NCBI RefSeq assembly: GCF_008080435.1
Contig: NZ_VRKN01000002.1
Location: 186,001-250,000 of the forward strand
Direction: 5' to 3'
DNA: 64,000 nucleotides
DNA from: Enterobacter asburiae
Lineage (GTDB): Bacteria > Pseudomonadota > Gammaproteobacteria > Enterobacterales > Enterobacteriaceae
The position numbers and the translations under genes are program-made. Below, one piece after another: positions 53,633 to 61,613 of the stretch. Each line of letters begins with the position of its first letter. Positions within the stretch are counted from its first letter, which is position 1. The notes under the pieces were generated by a model. The model was not told the DNA's origin and did not search any database. It was given only the letters and a program-made list of their open reading frames with translations.

Positions 53633-55393
53633 ATGACTTTTACACTTCGTCCCTATCAGCAGGAAGCCGTTGACGCCACCCTCGCCTGGTTCCGTAAACA
53701 TCGCGAGCCGGCGGCGATTGTGCTCCCGACCGGCGCAGGCAAAAGCCTGGTCATCGCCGAACTGGCGCGTCTGGCGCGCGGTCGCGTGCTGGTGCTGGCG
53801 CACGTCAAAGAGCTCGTCGCGCAAAACCATGCCAAGTATTGTGCACTTGGGCTGGAAGCCGATATTTTCGCCGCCGGGTTAAAGCGTAAAGAGAGCCACG
53901 GCAAAGTGGTCTTTGGCAGCGTGCAGTCGGTGGCGCGCAATCTGGACCTGTTTCGCAGCGAATTTTCGCTGCTGATTGTCGACGAGTGTCATCGCATCAG
54001 CGATGACGACGACAGCCAGTATCAGCAAATCCTGGCTCACCTGAAAGCGGTGAACCCTCACCTGCGCCTGCTGGGCCTGACGGCGACCCCGTTTCGTCTG
54101 GGGAAAGGCTGGATCTATCGCTACCATTATCACGGCATGGTGCGCGGCGATGACAAGGCCCTGTTTAGCGACTGCATTTACGAACTTCCGCTGCGCTACA
54201 TGATTAAACATGGCTACCTGACGCCGCCTGAACGGCTGGATATGCCGGTGGTGCAGTACGATTTCAGCCGTTTGCAGGCGCAAAGCAACGGATTATTCAG
54301 CGAAGCGGATCTCAACCAGGAGCTGAAAAAGCAAAAGCGTATTACGCCGCATATCATCAGCCAGATTGAGGAGTTCGCCGCGACGCGCAAAGGGGTAATG
54401 ATCTTTGCCGCCACCGTTGAGCACGCGCGAGAAATCACCGGGTTACTGCCCTTCGACGACGCGGCGTTAATCACCGGCGAGACGCCCGGCCCGGAGCGCG
54501 ACAGCCTGATTGACGCGTTTAAGGCCCAGCAGTTCCGCTATCTGGTTAACGTGTCGGTATTGACCACCGGTTTTGACGCCCCGCACGTCGACCTGATCGC
54601 CATTTTGCGCCCGACCGAATCGGTCAGTCTGTACCAGCAAATTGTTGGCCGCGGCTTGCGTCTGGCCCCGGGAAAAACCGACTGCCTGATTCTGGATTAT
54701 GCCGGTAATCCGCACGATCTCTATACGCCTGAAGTCGGCGCGCCAAAAGGGAAAAGCGACAACGTGCCCGTGCAGGTCTTTTGCCCTGCCTGCGGGTTTG
54801 CCAACACCTTCTGGGGAAAAACCACCGCCGACGGTACGCTGATCGAACATTTTGGCCGCCGCTGTCAGGGCTGGTTTGAAGATGATGACGGGCATCGCGA
54901 GCAGTGTGATTTCCGCTTCCGGTTCAAAAACTGCCCGCAGTGCAACGCCGAAAACGACATTGCCGCTCGCCGCTGTCGGGAATGCGACACGGTGCTGGTT
55001 GACCCGGACGACATGCTGAAAGCGGCGCTAAAGCTGAAAGATGCGCTGGTGCTGCGTTGTTCCGGCATGGCACTGCAGCCCGGCACCGATGAAAAAGGTG
55101 AGTGGTTGAAAATCACCTATTACGACGAAGACGGGGCGGACGTCAGCGAACGCTTCCGGGTCCAGACCCCTGCCCAGCGAATGGCCTTCGAACAGCTGTT
55201 TATCCGCCCGCACACCCGCACCCCGGGCGTGCCCCTGCGCTGGATAACCGTGGCCGACATCGTGCGCCAGCAGGTGTTATTGCGCCATCCGGATTTTGTC
55301 GTCGCCCGTAAGAAAGGCCAGTTCTGGCAGGTGCGTGAGAAACTCTTTGACTACGAAGGTCGCTTCCGTCGCGCCAACGAATTGCGCGGTTAG
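53633..55393 (+). CDS. radD: RadD (YejH), superfamily 2 DNA repair helicase-like ATPase
   Basis: This 586-residue SF2 protein helps process recombination intermediates and double-strand breaks with RecA/SSB in E. coli. Motif I LPTGAGKS is at residues 31-38, the DEAD-type box is DECH (VDECHR near residue 115), motif [13 protein letters not shown] follows, and motif VI is [15 protein letters not shown] near residue 336. A zinc-finger-like region has CPACGF, CDFRF, CPQC and CREC cysteines between residues 380 and 450. Length equals E. coli YejH. rplY follows with its own promoter. Confidence 0.95.
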   Translation: MTFTLRPYQQEAVDATLAWFRKHREPAAIVLPTGAGKSLVIAELARLARGRVLVLAHVKELVAQNHAKYCALGLEADIFAAGLKRKESHGKVVFGSVQSVARNLDLFRSEFSLLIVDECHRISDDDDSQYQQILAHLKAVNPHLRLLGLTATPFRLGKGWIYRYHYHGMVRGDDKALFSDCIYELPLRYMIKHGYLTPPERLDMPVVQYDFSRLQAQSNGLFSEADLNQELKKQKRITPHIISQIEEFAATRKGVMIFAATVEHAREITGLLPFDDAALITGETPGPERDSLIDAFKAQQFRYLVNVSVLTTGFDAPHVDLIAILRPTESVSLYQQIVGRGLRLAPGKTDCLILDYAGNPHDLYTPEVGAPKGKSDNVPVQVFCPACGFANTFWGKTTADGTLIEHFGRRCQGWFEDDDGHREQCDFRFRFKNCPQCNAENDIAARRCRECDTVLVDPDDMLKAALKLKDALVLRCSGMALQPGTDEKGEWLKITYYDEDGADVSERFRVQTPAQRMAFEQLFIRPHTRTPGVPLRWITVADIVRQQVLLRHPDFVVARKKGQFWQVREKLFDYEGRFRRANELRG

Positions 55394-55405
55394 CGGGACT
55401 TTTCA

Positions 55406-55518
55406 TTGATGTGAGGGGCATTTGAGTATAAAATGCCGCCCGCTTCACATCCGTGAGGCAGAACACTCACCTGCTGCTGGGTCGCCTGTAGCAGGGTTTT
55501 AAATACAGAGAGAAATCA
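55406..55518 (+). promoter_or_regulatory. rplY promoter and leader (possible L25 autoregulatory RNA)
   Basis: A sigma70 promoter is visible: TTGATG (55406-55411), 17 bp, TAAAAT (55429-55434). Transcription would begin near 55441, giving a ~78-nt structured leader with paired segments such as GTGAGGCAG/CTGCTGC. Gammaproteobacterial rplY leaders are known to bind L25 for autoregulation; applying this here is inference. Confidence 0.6.
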
Positions 55519-55803
55519 ATGTTCACTATCGAAGCAGAAGTACGTAACGTGCAGGGTAAGGGTGCGAGCCGCCGCCTGCGTAACGCTAACAAGTTCCCGG
55601 CTATCGTTTACGGTGGCGAAGCTGCTCCAGTTGCAATCGAACTGGATCACGACAAACTGTGGAACCTGCAGACCAAAGCTGAATTCTACAGCGAAGTTCT
55701 GACCATCGTTGTTGGCGGTAAAGAAGAAAAAGTGAAAGTTCAGGCTGTTCAGCGTCACCCGTTCAAGCCAAAACTGTCTCACATCGACTTCGTTCGCGCG
55801 TAA
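55519..55803 (+). CDS. rplY: RplY, 50S ribosomal protein L25
   Basis: This 94-residue protein binds loop E of 5S rRNA in the central protuberance of the 50S subunit. It is the short single-domain L25 without a Ctc/TL5 extension. Conserved segments are [20 protein letters not shown] and the C-terminal [17 protein letters not shown]. Length equals E. coli L25. It is a single-gene transcript with a sigma70 promoter, a strong AGAGAGAAA ribosome site and an intrinsic terminator. Confidence 0.98.
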   Translation: MFTIEAEVRNVQGKGASRRLRNANKFPAIVYGGEAAPVAIELDHDKLWNLQTKAEFYSEVLTIVVGGKEEKVKVQAVQRHPFKPKLSHIDFVRA

Positions 55804-55820
55804 TCGCAAACTCGTCGAAA

Positions 55821-55848
55821 AAAAACCCCGCTTCTGCGGGGTTTTTTT
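55821..55848. terminator. rplY terminator (bidirectional)
   Basis: An 8-bp stem AACCCCGC / GCGGGGTT with loop TTCT is followed by a T-run and preceded by an A-run. It serves rplY and possibly convergent yejK, whose stop codon is 8 bp away. Confidence 0.95.
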
Positions 55849-55855
55849 ATGGCTG

Positions 55856-56863
55856 TTATTTCCCGCCCGAAGTGCGGCGCTGAAGCTGATCGCGCAGGTT
55901 CGGCGGTGTACCTTTAATGGTCAGCGTATCGGTGGCCGGATCCCAGAAGATGCTTTCACCCAGTAACATGGCGTCAAAGTTGATGGTTAACCCACCGCCG
56001 CTACCGGCAAACTTGGTTAACTGACGCAGCGTACTGCGATCCGCCGGGAAGCTCTCTTCAAGCTCATAGCCTTTCTCCGCGGCGAATTCCTGGAAGCTGA
56101 CTTCGCTGACACCCGCCAGCTCTTTTGACAGGGACTCCAGCTCGATCTCTTCCCCTGCCTGCAGCTGTTCGTTGCAGTAGCTGTATACCTGCTGACGCAC
56201 AGTCTGCCGCTCAGATTTATCGAGTTGCGCTTCTGCGGTGAAGTCGTCAACCGCCTGAAGCAGCCCTTTGTTCTGCGCTTTGGCGTTGAGACCTTCGCTG
56301 GCACCAAGGAAGTCCATAAAGAAATCTGCCACTTTGCGGCCCACGCGCCCCTTCAGGAAAGTCAGGTAGCGGGTCGACTCCGGGTTGGTTTCCCACTCGG
56401 TCAAATCAATACGCGCCACGATATCCGCATGGTTGATATCCAGATAATGCGTTGAGCTGATATCCAGCTGCTCGTTCACGCGCATGCTGCTTAAGTTATT
56501 CAGCACGGTAACCAGCAGATACTCTACCGCCAGATAGCGGTAGTGGCAGAACAGCACGATCCCGCCGTCGGCGAACGGATATTTCGCCAGTTCGTCGCGC
56601 AGACGCCCGGTTGCGGCGCGGCTAAACGCCAGAAAATCCTCTTCGCCCTGACGCTGCAGGCGCAGACTATCAGCCAGTTCACTCTCTTCGCTGAACAGAC
56701 CATAGGCTTTATTTTTGGCGCTGTAGACGCGATGCAGCTCTGCCATCATCTCCACAACGGTCGCCGTGGGTTCCAGTAACGAATCGCGCAGCACCACTTC
56801 AAGGGTTTGCTCATCACGCTTGATAAGCTGGTGCAAGGCAATCTGGTTGATTTCCAGACTCAT
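55856..56863 (-). CDS. yejK: YejK (NdpA), nucleoid-associated protein
   Basis: This 335-residue protein of the NA37/YejK family binds DNA and is found on the nucleoid in E. coli, where it affects gyrase and topoisomerase IV activity. The N terminus [18 protein letters not shown] and the central [14 protein letters not shown] and [19 protein letters not shown] segments are characteristic. Length equals the E. coli protein. AAGGAGA lies 7-8 nt before the ATG. It diverges from yejL across 134 bp. Confidence 0.95.
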   Translation of the reverse strand: MSLEINQIALHQLIKRDEQTLEVVLRDSLLEPTATVVEMMAELHRVYSAKNKAYGLFSEESELADSLRLQRQGEEDFLAFSRAATGRLRDELAKYPFADGGIVLFCHYRYLAVEYLLVTVLNNLSSMRVNEQLDISSTHYLDINHADIVARIDLTEWETNPESTRYLTFLKGRVGRKVADFFMDFLGASEGLNAKAQNKGLLQAVDDFTAEAQLDKSERQTVRQQVYSYCNEQLQAGEEIELESLSKELAGVSEVSFQEFAAEKGYELEESFPADRSTLRQLTKFAGSGGGLTINFDAMLLGESIFWDPATDTLTIKGTPPNLRDQLQRRTSGGK

Positions 56864-56997
56864 GATAAACTCTCCTTTTAGACCGGGCGGTATTCAACCA
56901 CCACCAGGACATGTGTGCAACAACAGATAAAAAAGGGGAAAAAAAGCTGTTGCTACGGTAATATGTTGCCCTTTCATCAACAAACTGATTTTGATTT

Positions 56998-57225
56998 ATG
57001 CCACAACATTCCCGCTACAGTGATGAACACGTTGAACAACTGCTCAGTGAGCTGGTCAACGTACTGGAAAAACATAAAACGCCGACCGATCTCTCCCTGA
57101 TGGTTTTGGGAAATATGGTCACCAACCTGATTAACACCAGCGTTGCTCCGGCTCAGCGTCAGGCGATCGCAAAATCCTTCGCCCAGGCTTTACAGTCGTC
57201 CGTCAGCAACGACCCGGCCCATTAA
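56998..57225 (+). CDS. yejL: YejL, small conserved protein (UPF0352)
   Basis: This 75-residue all-helical protein of UPF0352 matches remembered E. coli YejL in length and sequence ([21 protein letters not shown] at the N terminus). It has no signal or membrane segment and no known activity. It precedes yejM by 19 bp on the same strand, and this gene pair is conserved in enterics, so cotranscription is likely. Confidence 0.94.
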   Translation: MPQHSRYSDEHVEQLLSELVNVLEKHKTPTDLSLMVLGNMVTNLINTSVAPAQRQAIAKSFAQALQSSVSNDPAH

Positions 57226-57244
57226 GGGATACGAACAACAGTTT

Positions 57245-59005
57245 ATGGTGACGAATCGTCAGCGCTACCGTGAAAAAGTCTCCCAGATGGTCAGCTGGGG
57301 GCACTGGTTTGCCCTGTTCAACATTCTGTTGGCGACGGTCATTGGCTGTCGTTATCTGTTTGTCGCAGACTGGCCAACAACGCTAACCGGGCGTATCTAC
57401 TCCTGGATGAGCGTTGTGGGTCACTTTAGCTTTTTGGTTTTCGCCACCTATCTGCTGATCCTGTTCCCTTTGACGTTTATCGTCATGTCGCAGCGTCTGA
57501 TGCGGTTCTTGTCCGCCATCCTTGCGACGGTAGGGATGACCCTACTGCTTATCGACAGTGAAGTGTTCACCCGCTTCCACCTGCACCTCAACCCCATCGT
57601 CTGGGAACTGGTGATTAACCCCGACCAGAACGAAACGGCCCGTGACTGGCAGCTGATGTTTATCAGCGTCCCGGTGATCCTGTTGATTGAGATGCTGTTT
57701 GCCACCTGGAGCTGGCAAAAACTTCGCAGTCTGACCCGGCGACGCCATTATGCGAAGCCCGTCGCCACGCTCTTTTTCGTCTCATTTATCAGTTCGCACA
57801 TCATGTATATCTGGGCGGATGCGAACTTCTATCGCCCGATTACCATGCAGCGCGCTAACCTGCCGCTCTCATATCCGATGACGGCCCGTCGCTTCCTCGA
57901 GAAACACGGCCTGCTTGATGCGCAGGAGTACCAGCGCCGCCTGGTCGAACAGGGTAACCCGGAAGCCGTCAGCGTTCAGTATCCTCTGAGCGACCTGCAC
58001 TACCGCGATATGGGCCGCGGGCAAAACGTCCTGCTGATCACCGTCGATGGCCTGAACTATTCGCGCTACGAGAAGCAGATGCCCGCGCTGGCCGATTTCG
58101 CCAGTAAAAACGTCTCGTTTACTCAGCATATGAGCTCCGGTAACACAACCGATGCGGGCATCTTTGGCCTCTTCTATGGCATTTCAGCCGGCTACATGGA
58201 CGGCGTACTGTCTACCCGCACGCCAGCGGCGCTGATTACCGGGCTGAATCAGCAAGGCTATCAGTTAGGGTTGTTCTCCTCCGATGGCTTTAACAGCCCG
58301 CTCTACCGCCAGGCGCTGCTGTCCGATTTCTCACTGCCGACGGCACAAAATCAGTCCGATGCGCAGACTGCCAGCCAATGGATAAACTGGCTGCATCGCT
58401 ACGCCCAGGAAGATAACCGCTGGTTCTCATGGGTTGCCTTTAACGGTACAACGCTTGCTGACAGCAATAAGAATGACTTTGCGCGCCGTTACGGCCGCGC
58501 GGCTGGCGATGTTGATGCGCAGATAGGCCGCGTGCTTGACGCGCTTCGCGAGTCGGGCAAGCTGGACAACACCGTGGTGATCGTGACCGCGGGTCATGGC
58601 GTACCGTTAGGTGATGAGACGAAGAGTATGAGCTGGTCTCGTCCGAATCTGCAGGTTCCGCTGGTGATCCACTGGCCAGGCACGCCGGCGCAGCGCATCA
58701 ATATGCTCACCGAGCATAAAGATGTGATGACCACCCTGATGCAACGCCTGCTGCACGTCAGCACGCCAGCAAACGAGTATTCTCAGGGGCAGGATCTCTT
58801 CAGCGCCGCGCGCCGCCACAACTGGGTTACGGCTGCGGGGAATAATACGCTGGTGGTGACCACGCCGAAGCTGACGCTGGTGCTGAACAGCAACGGGAAT
58901 TATCAGACGTATAATCTGCAGGGTGAACGGTTGAAAGACCAGAAACCGCAGCTGAGCCTGCTGCTACAGGTCCTGACGGATGAGAAGCGGTTTATCGCTA
59001 ACTGA
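57245..59005 (+). CDS. yejM: YejM (PbgA/LapC), essential regulator of LPS synthesis
   Basis: This 586-residue inner-membrane protein has five N-terminal transmembrane helices (about residues 18-190) and a periplasmic arylsulfatase-like domain from about residue 240. In E. coli it senses LPS on the outer leaflet of the inner membrane and restrains LapB/FtsH degradation of LpxC; its membrane part is essential. The hydrolase-like segment begins VLLITVDGLNYSRYE, and SSGNTTDAGIFGLFYG occupies the catalytic-nucleophile region. Length equals E. coli YejM. A 10-bp inverted repeat overlaps the stop codon. Confidence 0.96.
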   Translation: MVTNRQRYREKVSQMVSWGHWFALFNILLATVIGCRYLFVADWPTTLTGRIYSWMSVVGHFSFLVFATYLLILFPLTFIVMSQRLMRFLSAILATVGMTLLLIDSEVFTRFHLHLNPIVWELVINPDQNETARDWQLMFISVPVILLIEMLFATWSWQKLRSLTRRRHYAKPVATLFFVSFISSHIMYIWADANFYRPITMQRANLPLSYPMTARRFLEKHGLLDAQEYQRRLVEQGNPEAVSVQYPLSDLHYRDMGRGQNVLLITVDGLNYSRYEKQMPALADFASKNVSFTQHMSSGNTTDAGIFGLFYGISAGYMDGVLSTRTPAALITGLNQQGYQLGLFSSDGFNSPLYRQALLSDFSLPTAQNQSDAQTASQWINWLHRYAQEDNRWFSWVAFNGTTLADSNKNDFARRYGRAAGDVDAQIGRVLDALRESGKLDNTVVIVTAGHGVPLGDETKSMSWSRPNLQVPLVIHWPGTPAQRINMLTEHKDVMTTLMQRLLHVSTPANEYSQGQDLFSAARRHNWVTAAGNNTLVVTTPKLTLVLNSNGNYQTYNLQGERLKDQKPQLSLLLQVLTDEKRFIAN

Positions 59006-59027
59006 TTAATAATAAACCAGTTAGCGA
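58995..59027 (+). terminator. Hairpin across the yejM stop codon
   Basis: Perfect 10-bp arms TCGCTAACTG / CAGTTAGCGA are separated by 13 nt and include the yejM stop codon. No T-run follows, so it may be a mRNA-stabilising or factor-dependent end rather than an intrinsic terminator. The tRNA promoter starts 10 bp later. Confidence 0.6.
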
Positions 59028-59036
59028 CGGATTCCC

Positions 59037-59064
59037 TTGCATTCAAAACGGAATCGAGTAGTAT
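59037..59064 (+). promoter_or_regulatory. tRNA-Pro promoter
   Basis: TTGCAT (59037-59042), a 16-bp spacer and TAGTAT (59059-59064) form a sigma70-type promoter. The -10 ends 13 bp before the mature tRNA. Confidence 0.65.
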
Positions 59065-59077
59065 TCTTTTTATGCGT

Positions 59078-59154
59078 CGGCACGTAGCGCAGCCTGGTAG
59101 CGCACCGTCATGGGGTGTCGGGGGTCGGAGGTTCAAATCCTCTCGTGCCGACCA
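59078..59154 (+). tRNA. proL: tRNA-Pro (anticodon GGG), proL type
   Basis: A 77-nt cloverleaf with a 7-bp acceptor stem CGGCACG/CGTGCCG, encoded discriminator A and CCA end, D-arm AGCGCAGCCTGGTAGCGCA and T-loop TTCAAAT. The anticodon loop ATGGGGT places GGG at positions 34-36, reading CCC and CCU. It matches E. coli proL and follows yejM as in K-12. Confidence 0.97.
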
Positions 59155-59167
59155 AAATTATTATCAA

Positions 59168-59194
59168 AACCAGCCTCTTATGGCTGGTTTTTTT
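59168..59194 (+). terminator. tRNA-Pro terminator overlapping the MFS stop codon
   Basis: An 8-bp stem AACCAGCC / GGCTGGTT (loop of 6) is followed by T residues 59190-59194. The last T residues are part of the TAA stop (minus strand) of the convergent MFS gene. Confidence 0.93.
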
Positions 59195-60380
59195 ATGCCA
59201 TTTCGTCAGGTGTTTTTCGCAGATAAACCAATGTCGCCAGACAAATCACCGCCCCGGCATAAAACGTATATTGCGCACCAAACGTCTCCCAGATTGCCCC
59301 TGCCCCCAGGCTGGCGACTAATAATCCCACGCCGCTGACCAGACTAAAAATACCGTAGGCGGTACCGCGCAGATCCGCAGGCGCAGTTTTCGCAATCATT
59401 GCCGCCAGCAGCCCCTGGGTCATGCCCATATGTATCCCCCAAAGCGCAACGCCTAAAATAATGCCTGCCCAGTGGGTGCTCAGCGCCAGCACAATGTCCG
59501 CACCTATCAGCACCACCAGCCCCCACTGCAATAATCGGGTGTGGCTCATCACGTCGGATAACTTGCCAAACGGATAGGCAGAGAGGAAATAGAGCAGATT
59601 CATGGCAACCATCACCAGCGGGATCAGCGCCAGCGGCACACCCGACTGCTGAGCACGAAGCACAAGAAATGCTTCACTGAAACGTGCGAGCGTGAAGATG
59701 GCCCCCAGGCCAATGACCCACCAGCAGCCTTTCCCGAGGCGCCTGAGGTTCTCTTTTTTGATGGGATTCGTTCGTTTATGCTCGACAGGGGTTTTAGGCT
59801 CATGCAGGCCGAAGAAAAGCAAGGCAACGGCGAGTACGCCGGGGATCACCGCAATCCAGAAAATAGTACGAAAATCATCATTCCACAAAAGCATTAAGCC
59901 TACGGCCAGCAACGGCCCGAGAAATGCGCCGATGGTGTCCATCGACTGACGCAAACCAAAGGCCGCGCCGCGGAGTTCCGGTGGCGTAACGTCCGCGACC
60001 AGCGCATCGCGCGGCGCACCACGGATCCCCTTCCCTACCCGATCGATTAAGCGTGCCCCAAGAATCATGCCGGAGGAAGAAGCGATAGCGAACAGCGGTT
60101 TACTCAACGCACCAAGACCGTAGCCCAGAACTGCCAGTCCTTTACGTTTGCCCAGATAGTCACTGATTGCGCCGGAAAACACTTTGATAAACAGCGCAGT
60201 AGCCTCAGCCAGACCTTCAATCAAACCAATGAAAATCACGCTGGCACCCAGCGTCGTGACCATAAACAACGGCAGCAGGCTGTGAATGATCTCCGAGGAG
60301 ATATCCATCAGCATACTGACGCCACCCACCACCCAGACTCCTTTCGGGATCCGGCTGAGCGTTGCAAACCGGGATAACAT
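59193..60380 (-). CDS. MFS transporter, substrate unknown
   Basis: This 395-residue inner-membrane protein has twelve hydrophobic helices. The conserved loop LIDRVGKGIRGAPRDALVADV (near residues 111-131) is typical of a widespread uncharacterised MFS subgroup sometimes found beside metal-resistance genes. The C-terminal half contains FPFGKLSD-like AYPFGKLSDVMSHTR and FSLVSGVGLLVASLGAG. The substrate cannot be inferred. It occupies the site between proL and eco, where K-12 carries narP, ccm and nap genes. Its stop is embedded in the tRNA terminator. The 124-bp spacer upstream holds a terminator for the small membrane gene. Confidence 0.85.
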   Translation of the reverse strand: MLSRFATLSRIPKGVWVVGGVSMLMDISSEIIHSLLPLFMVTTLGASVIFIGLIEGLAEATALFIKVFSGAISDYLGKRKGLAVLGYGLGALSKPLFAIASSSGMILGARLIDRVGKGIRGAPRDALVADVTPPELRGAAFGLRQSMDTIGAFLGPLLAVGLMLLWNDDFRTIFWIAVIPGVLAVALLFFGLHEPKTPVEHKRTNPIKKENLRRLGKGCWWVIGLGAIFTLARFSEAFLVLRAQQSGVPLALIPLVMVAMNLLYFLSAYPFGKLSDVMSHTRLLQWGLVVLIGADIVLALSTHWAGIILGVALWGIHMGMTQGLLAAMIAKTAPADLRGTAYGIFSLVSGVGLLVASLGAGAIWETFGAQYTFYAGAVICLATLVYLRKTPDEMA

Positions 60381-60459
60381 TGCGCATCTCCTGCTTTATG
60401 TCGAACAATCTTGTTCGAAACAGAATATCCTGGAAATGCGAATAAAAATCATCAGACAT

Positions 60460-60486
60460 AAAAAAAGCCAGCCCGCAGGCTGGCTT
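60460..60486 (-). terminator. Terminator after the small membrane protein gene
   Basis: A 9-bp stem AAGCCAGCC / GGCTGGCTT with loop CGCA is followed on the minus strand by a U-run. It separates the small membrane gene from the MFS gene, so the two are independently transcribed or only partly cotranscribed. Confidence 0.92.
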
Positions 60487-60504
60487 CTTATAGCAGGTGA
60501 ATGC

Positions 60505-60765
60505 TTAGTGTTTTTCACGTCCGCCCAGGAAGAAAATGCCCAGCGGGATGGCAAGTAAAACGGTGAACACCAGGCTGTAAACGAAGATCATCGCTGATTG
60601 CAGCACATACATGCTGGTGGTCCAGGCGGAGAGAGGAATGTTGTATTGTTCGATGACGCCAACAATGGTGGCCCGCCCGACGCACGCGGCAGCAATCATA
60701 AACACGACCAGCAGCGCCAGGAGGAATTTGCGGCCTTCAGGTGTTTTCAGTTTTGCACGAACCAT
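60505..60765 (-). CDS. Small inner-membrane protein (DUF2534-like)
   Basis: This 86-residue protein has a basic N terminus (MVRAKLKTPEGRK) and two hydrophobic helices (about residues 13-30 and 52-78), with a short linker containing EQYNIPLSAWTTSMY. The sequence resembles small enteric proteins annotated as DUF2534, an assignment from memory only. The function is unknown. A good Shine-Dalgarno (AAGGGAAGAG) precedes the start. It lies between the MFS gene and ecotin, and is followed by its own terminator. Confidence 0.8.
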   Translation of the reverse strand: MVRAKLKTPEGRKFLLALLVVFMIAAACVGRATIVGVIEQYNIPLSAWTTSMYVLQSAMIFVYSLVFTVLLAIPLGIFFLGGREKH

Positions 60766-60974
60766 CTCTCTTCCCTTTTACAGATGAATAACATTATATG
60801 GGGTCTAAAATAACACGAACTCCCGCCAGACTCCATACCAGTACAAACACCTACGTTAATCATAAATATTAAGTTTATTACGCTGAATATAATGAAAATG
60901 TAAGTAAATATCACCAGTCATTCATGTGCGTTATGTTAATCTCTGCAGGAACGTTTTGACATAAAGGAATGACA

Positions 60975-61478
60975 ATGAAAAACGCCCCTAAATTTGCCAT
61001 CGCCCTCATCGCCGCTGCGTGCGTCAGCAGCAGTGCTTTCGCCAGCGAAACCCCAAAAGAGCAGCCGCTGGAAAAAGTTGCTCCGTATCCGCAAGCGGAA
61101 AAAGGGATGAAGCGTCAGGTGATCCAGCTGCCGGCACAGCAGGATGAAGCGAACTTCAAAGTAGAACTGTTAATTGGCAAGACGCTGGAAGTGGACTGCA
61201 ACCAGCACCGTCTGGGCGGTCAGCTGGAAAGCAAAACGCTGGAAGGCTGGGGTTACGACTATTACGTCTTTGACAAAGTGACCTCTCCGGTCTCCACCAT
61301 GATGGCCTGCCCGGATGGCAAGAAAGAGAAGAAATTTGTGACGGCGTATCTGGGCGACAACAGTCTGCTGCGCTACAACAGCAAGTTGCCGATCGTGGTC
61401 TATACGCCTGAAAACGTGGAAGTGAAGTATCGCGTGTGGAAGGCAGATGAGACTGTCGGACAAGCGGTAGTACGTTAA
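60975..61478 (+). CDS. eco: Ecotin, periplasmic serine protease inhibitor
   Basis: This ~167-residue dimeric periplasmic inhibitor blocks trypsin, chymotrypsin, elastase and similar proteases. The signal peptide ends at SSAFA (about residue 23). The primary-site loop [12 protein letters not shown] with the P1 methionine is intact, as are the conserved cysteine pair (VDCNQH and MMACPD) and the C-terminal dimerisation strand. The ATG at 60975 is preferred because AAGGA lies 6 nt upstream; an ATG at 60969 abuts it. It is slightly longer than E. coli ecotin because of the pre-sequence and an Ala/Asn-rich insertion. It is convergent with mqo. Confidence 0.95.
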   Translation: MKNAPKFAIALIAAACVSSSAFASETPKEQPLEKVAPYPQAEKGMKRQVIQLPAQQDEANFKVELLIGKTLEVDCNQHRLGGQLESKTLEGWGYDYYVFDKVTSPVSTMMACPDGKKEKKFVTAYLGDNSLLRYNSKLPIVVYTPENVEVKYRVWKADETVGQAVVR

Positions 61479-61484
61479 GGATAA

Positions 61485-61512
61485 GTCGGGTGGCGGCTTC
61501 GCCTTACCCGAC
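61485..61512. repeat. REP element after eco
   Basis: The palindrome GTCGGGTGGCGGC...CTTACCCGAC is a REP unit, just after the eco stop. A similar unit occurs after yeiP. Confidence 0.8.
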
Positions 61513-61532
61513 CCGGAAAGGGTGCGCTCTGG

Positions 61533-61571
61533 TGCCCTCACCCCACCCCTCTCCCACAGGGAGAGGGAGAA
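61533..61571. repeat. CCCTCTCCC/GGGAGAGGG intergenic palindrome
   Basis: CCTCTCCC and GGGAGAGG form a hairpin within a CCCTCACCCC-type element. Elements of this look are scattered between genes in Enterobacter and Klebsiella genomes (recollection), and are distinct from REP and ERIC. Confidence 0.55.
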
Positions 61572-61578
61572 AACACTA

Positions 61579-61604
61579 AAAACGGTAACGGATGTTACCG
61601 TTTT
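61579..61604. terminator. Terminator between eco and mqo
   Basis: An 11-bp stem AAAACGGTAAC / GTTACCGTTTT with loop GGAT is flanked by A and T runs and lies 10 bp past the mqo stop codon. It can work in both directions. Confidence 0.9.
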
Positions 61605-61613
61605 GCTTTTACC

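Noticed and set aside
59078..59200. Integration site (attL) at tRNA-Pro
   Set aside because: No integrase gene or duplicated tRNA 3' end is visible nearby.
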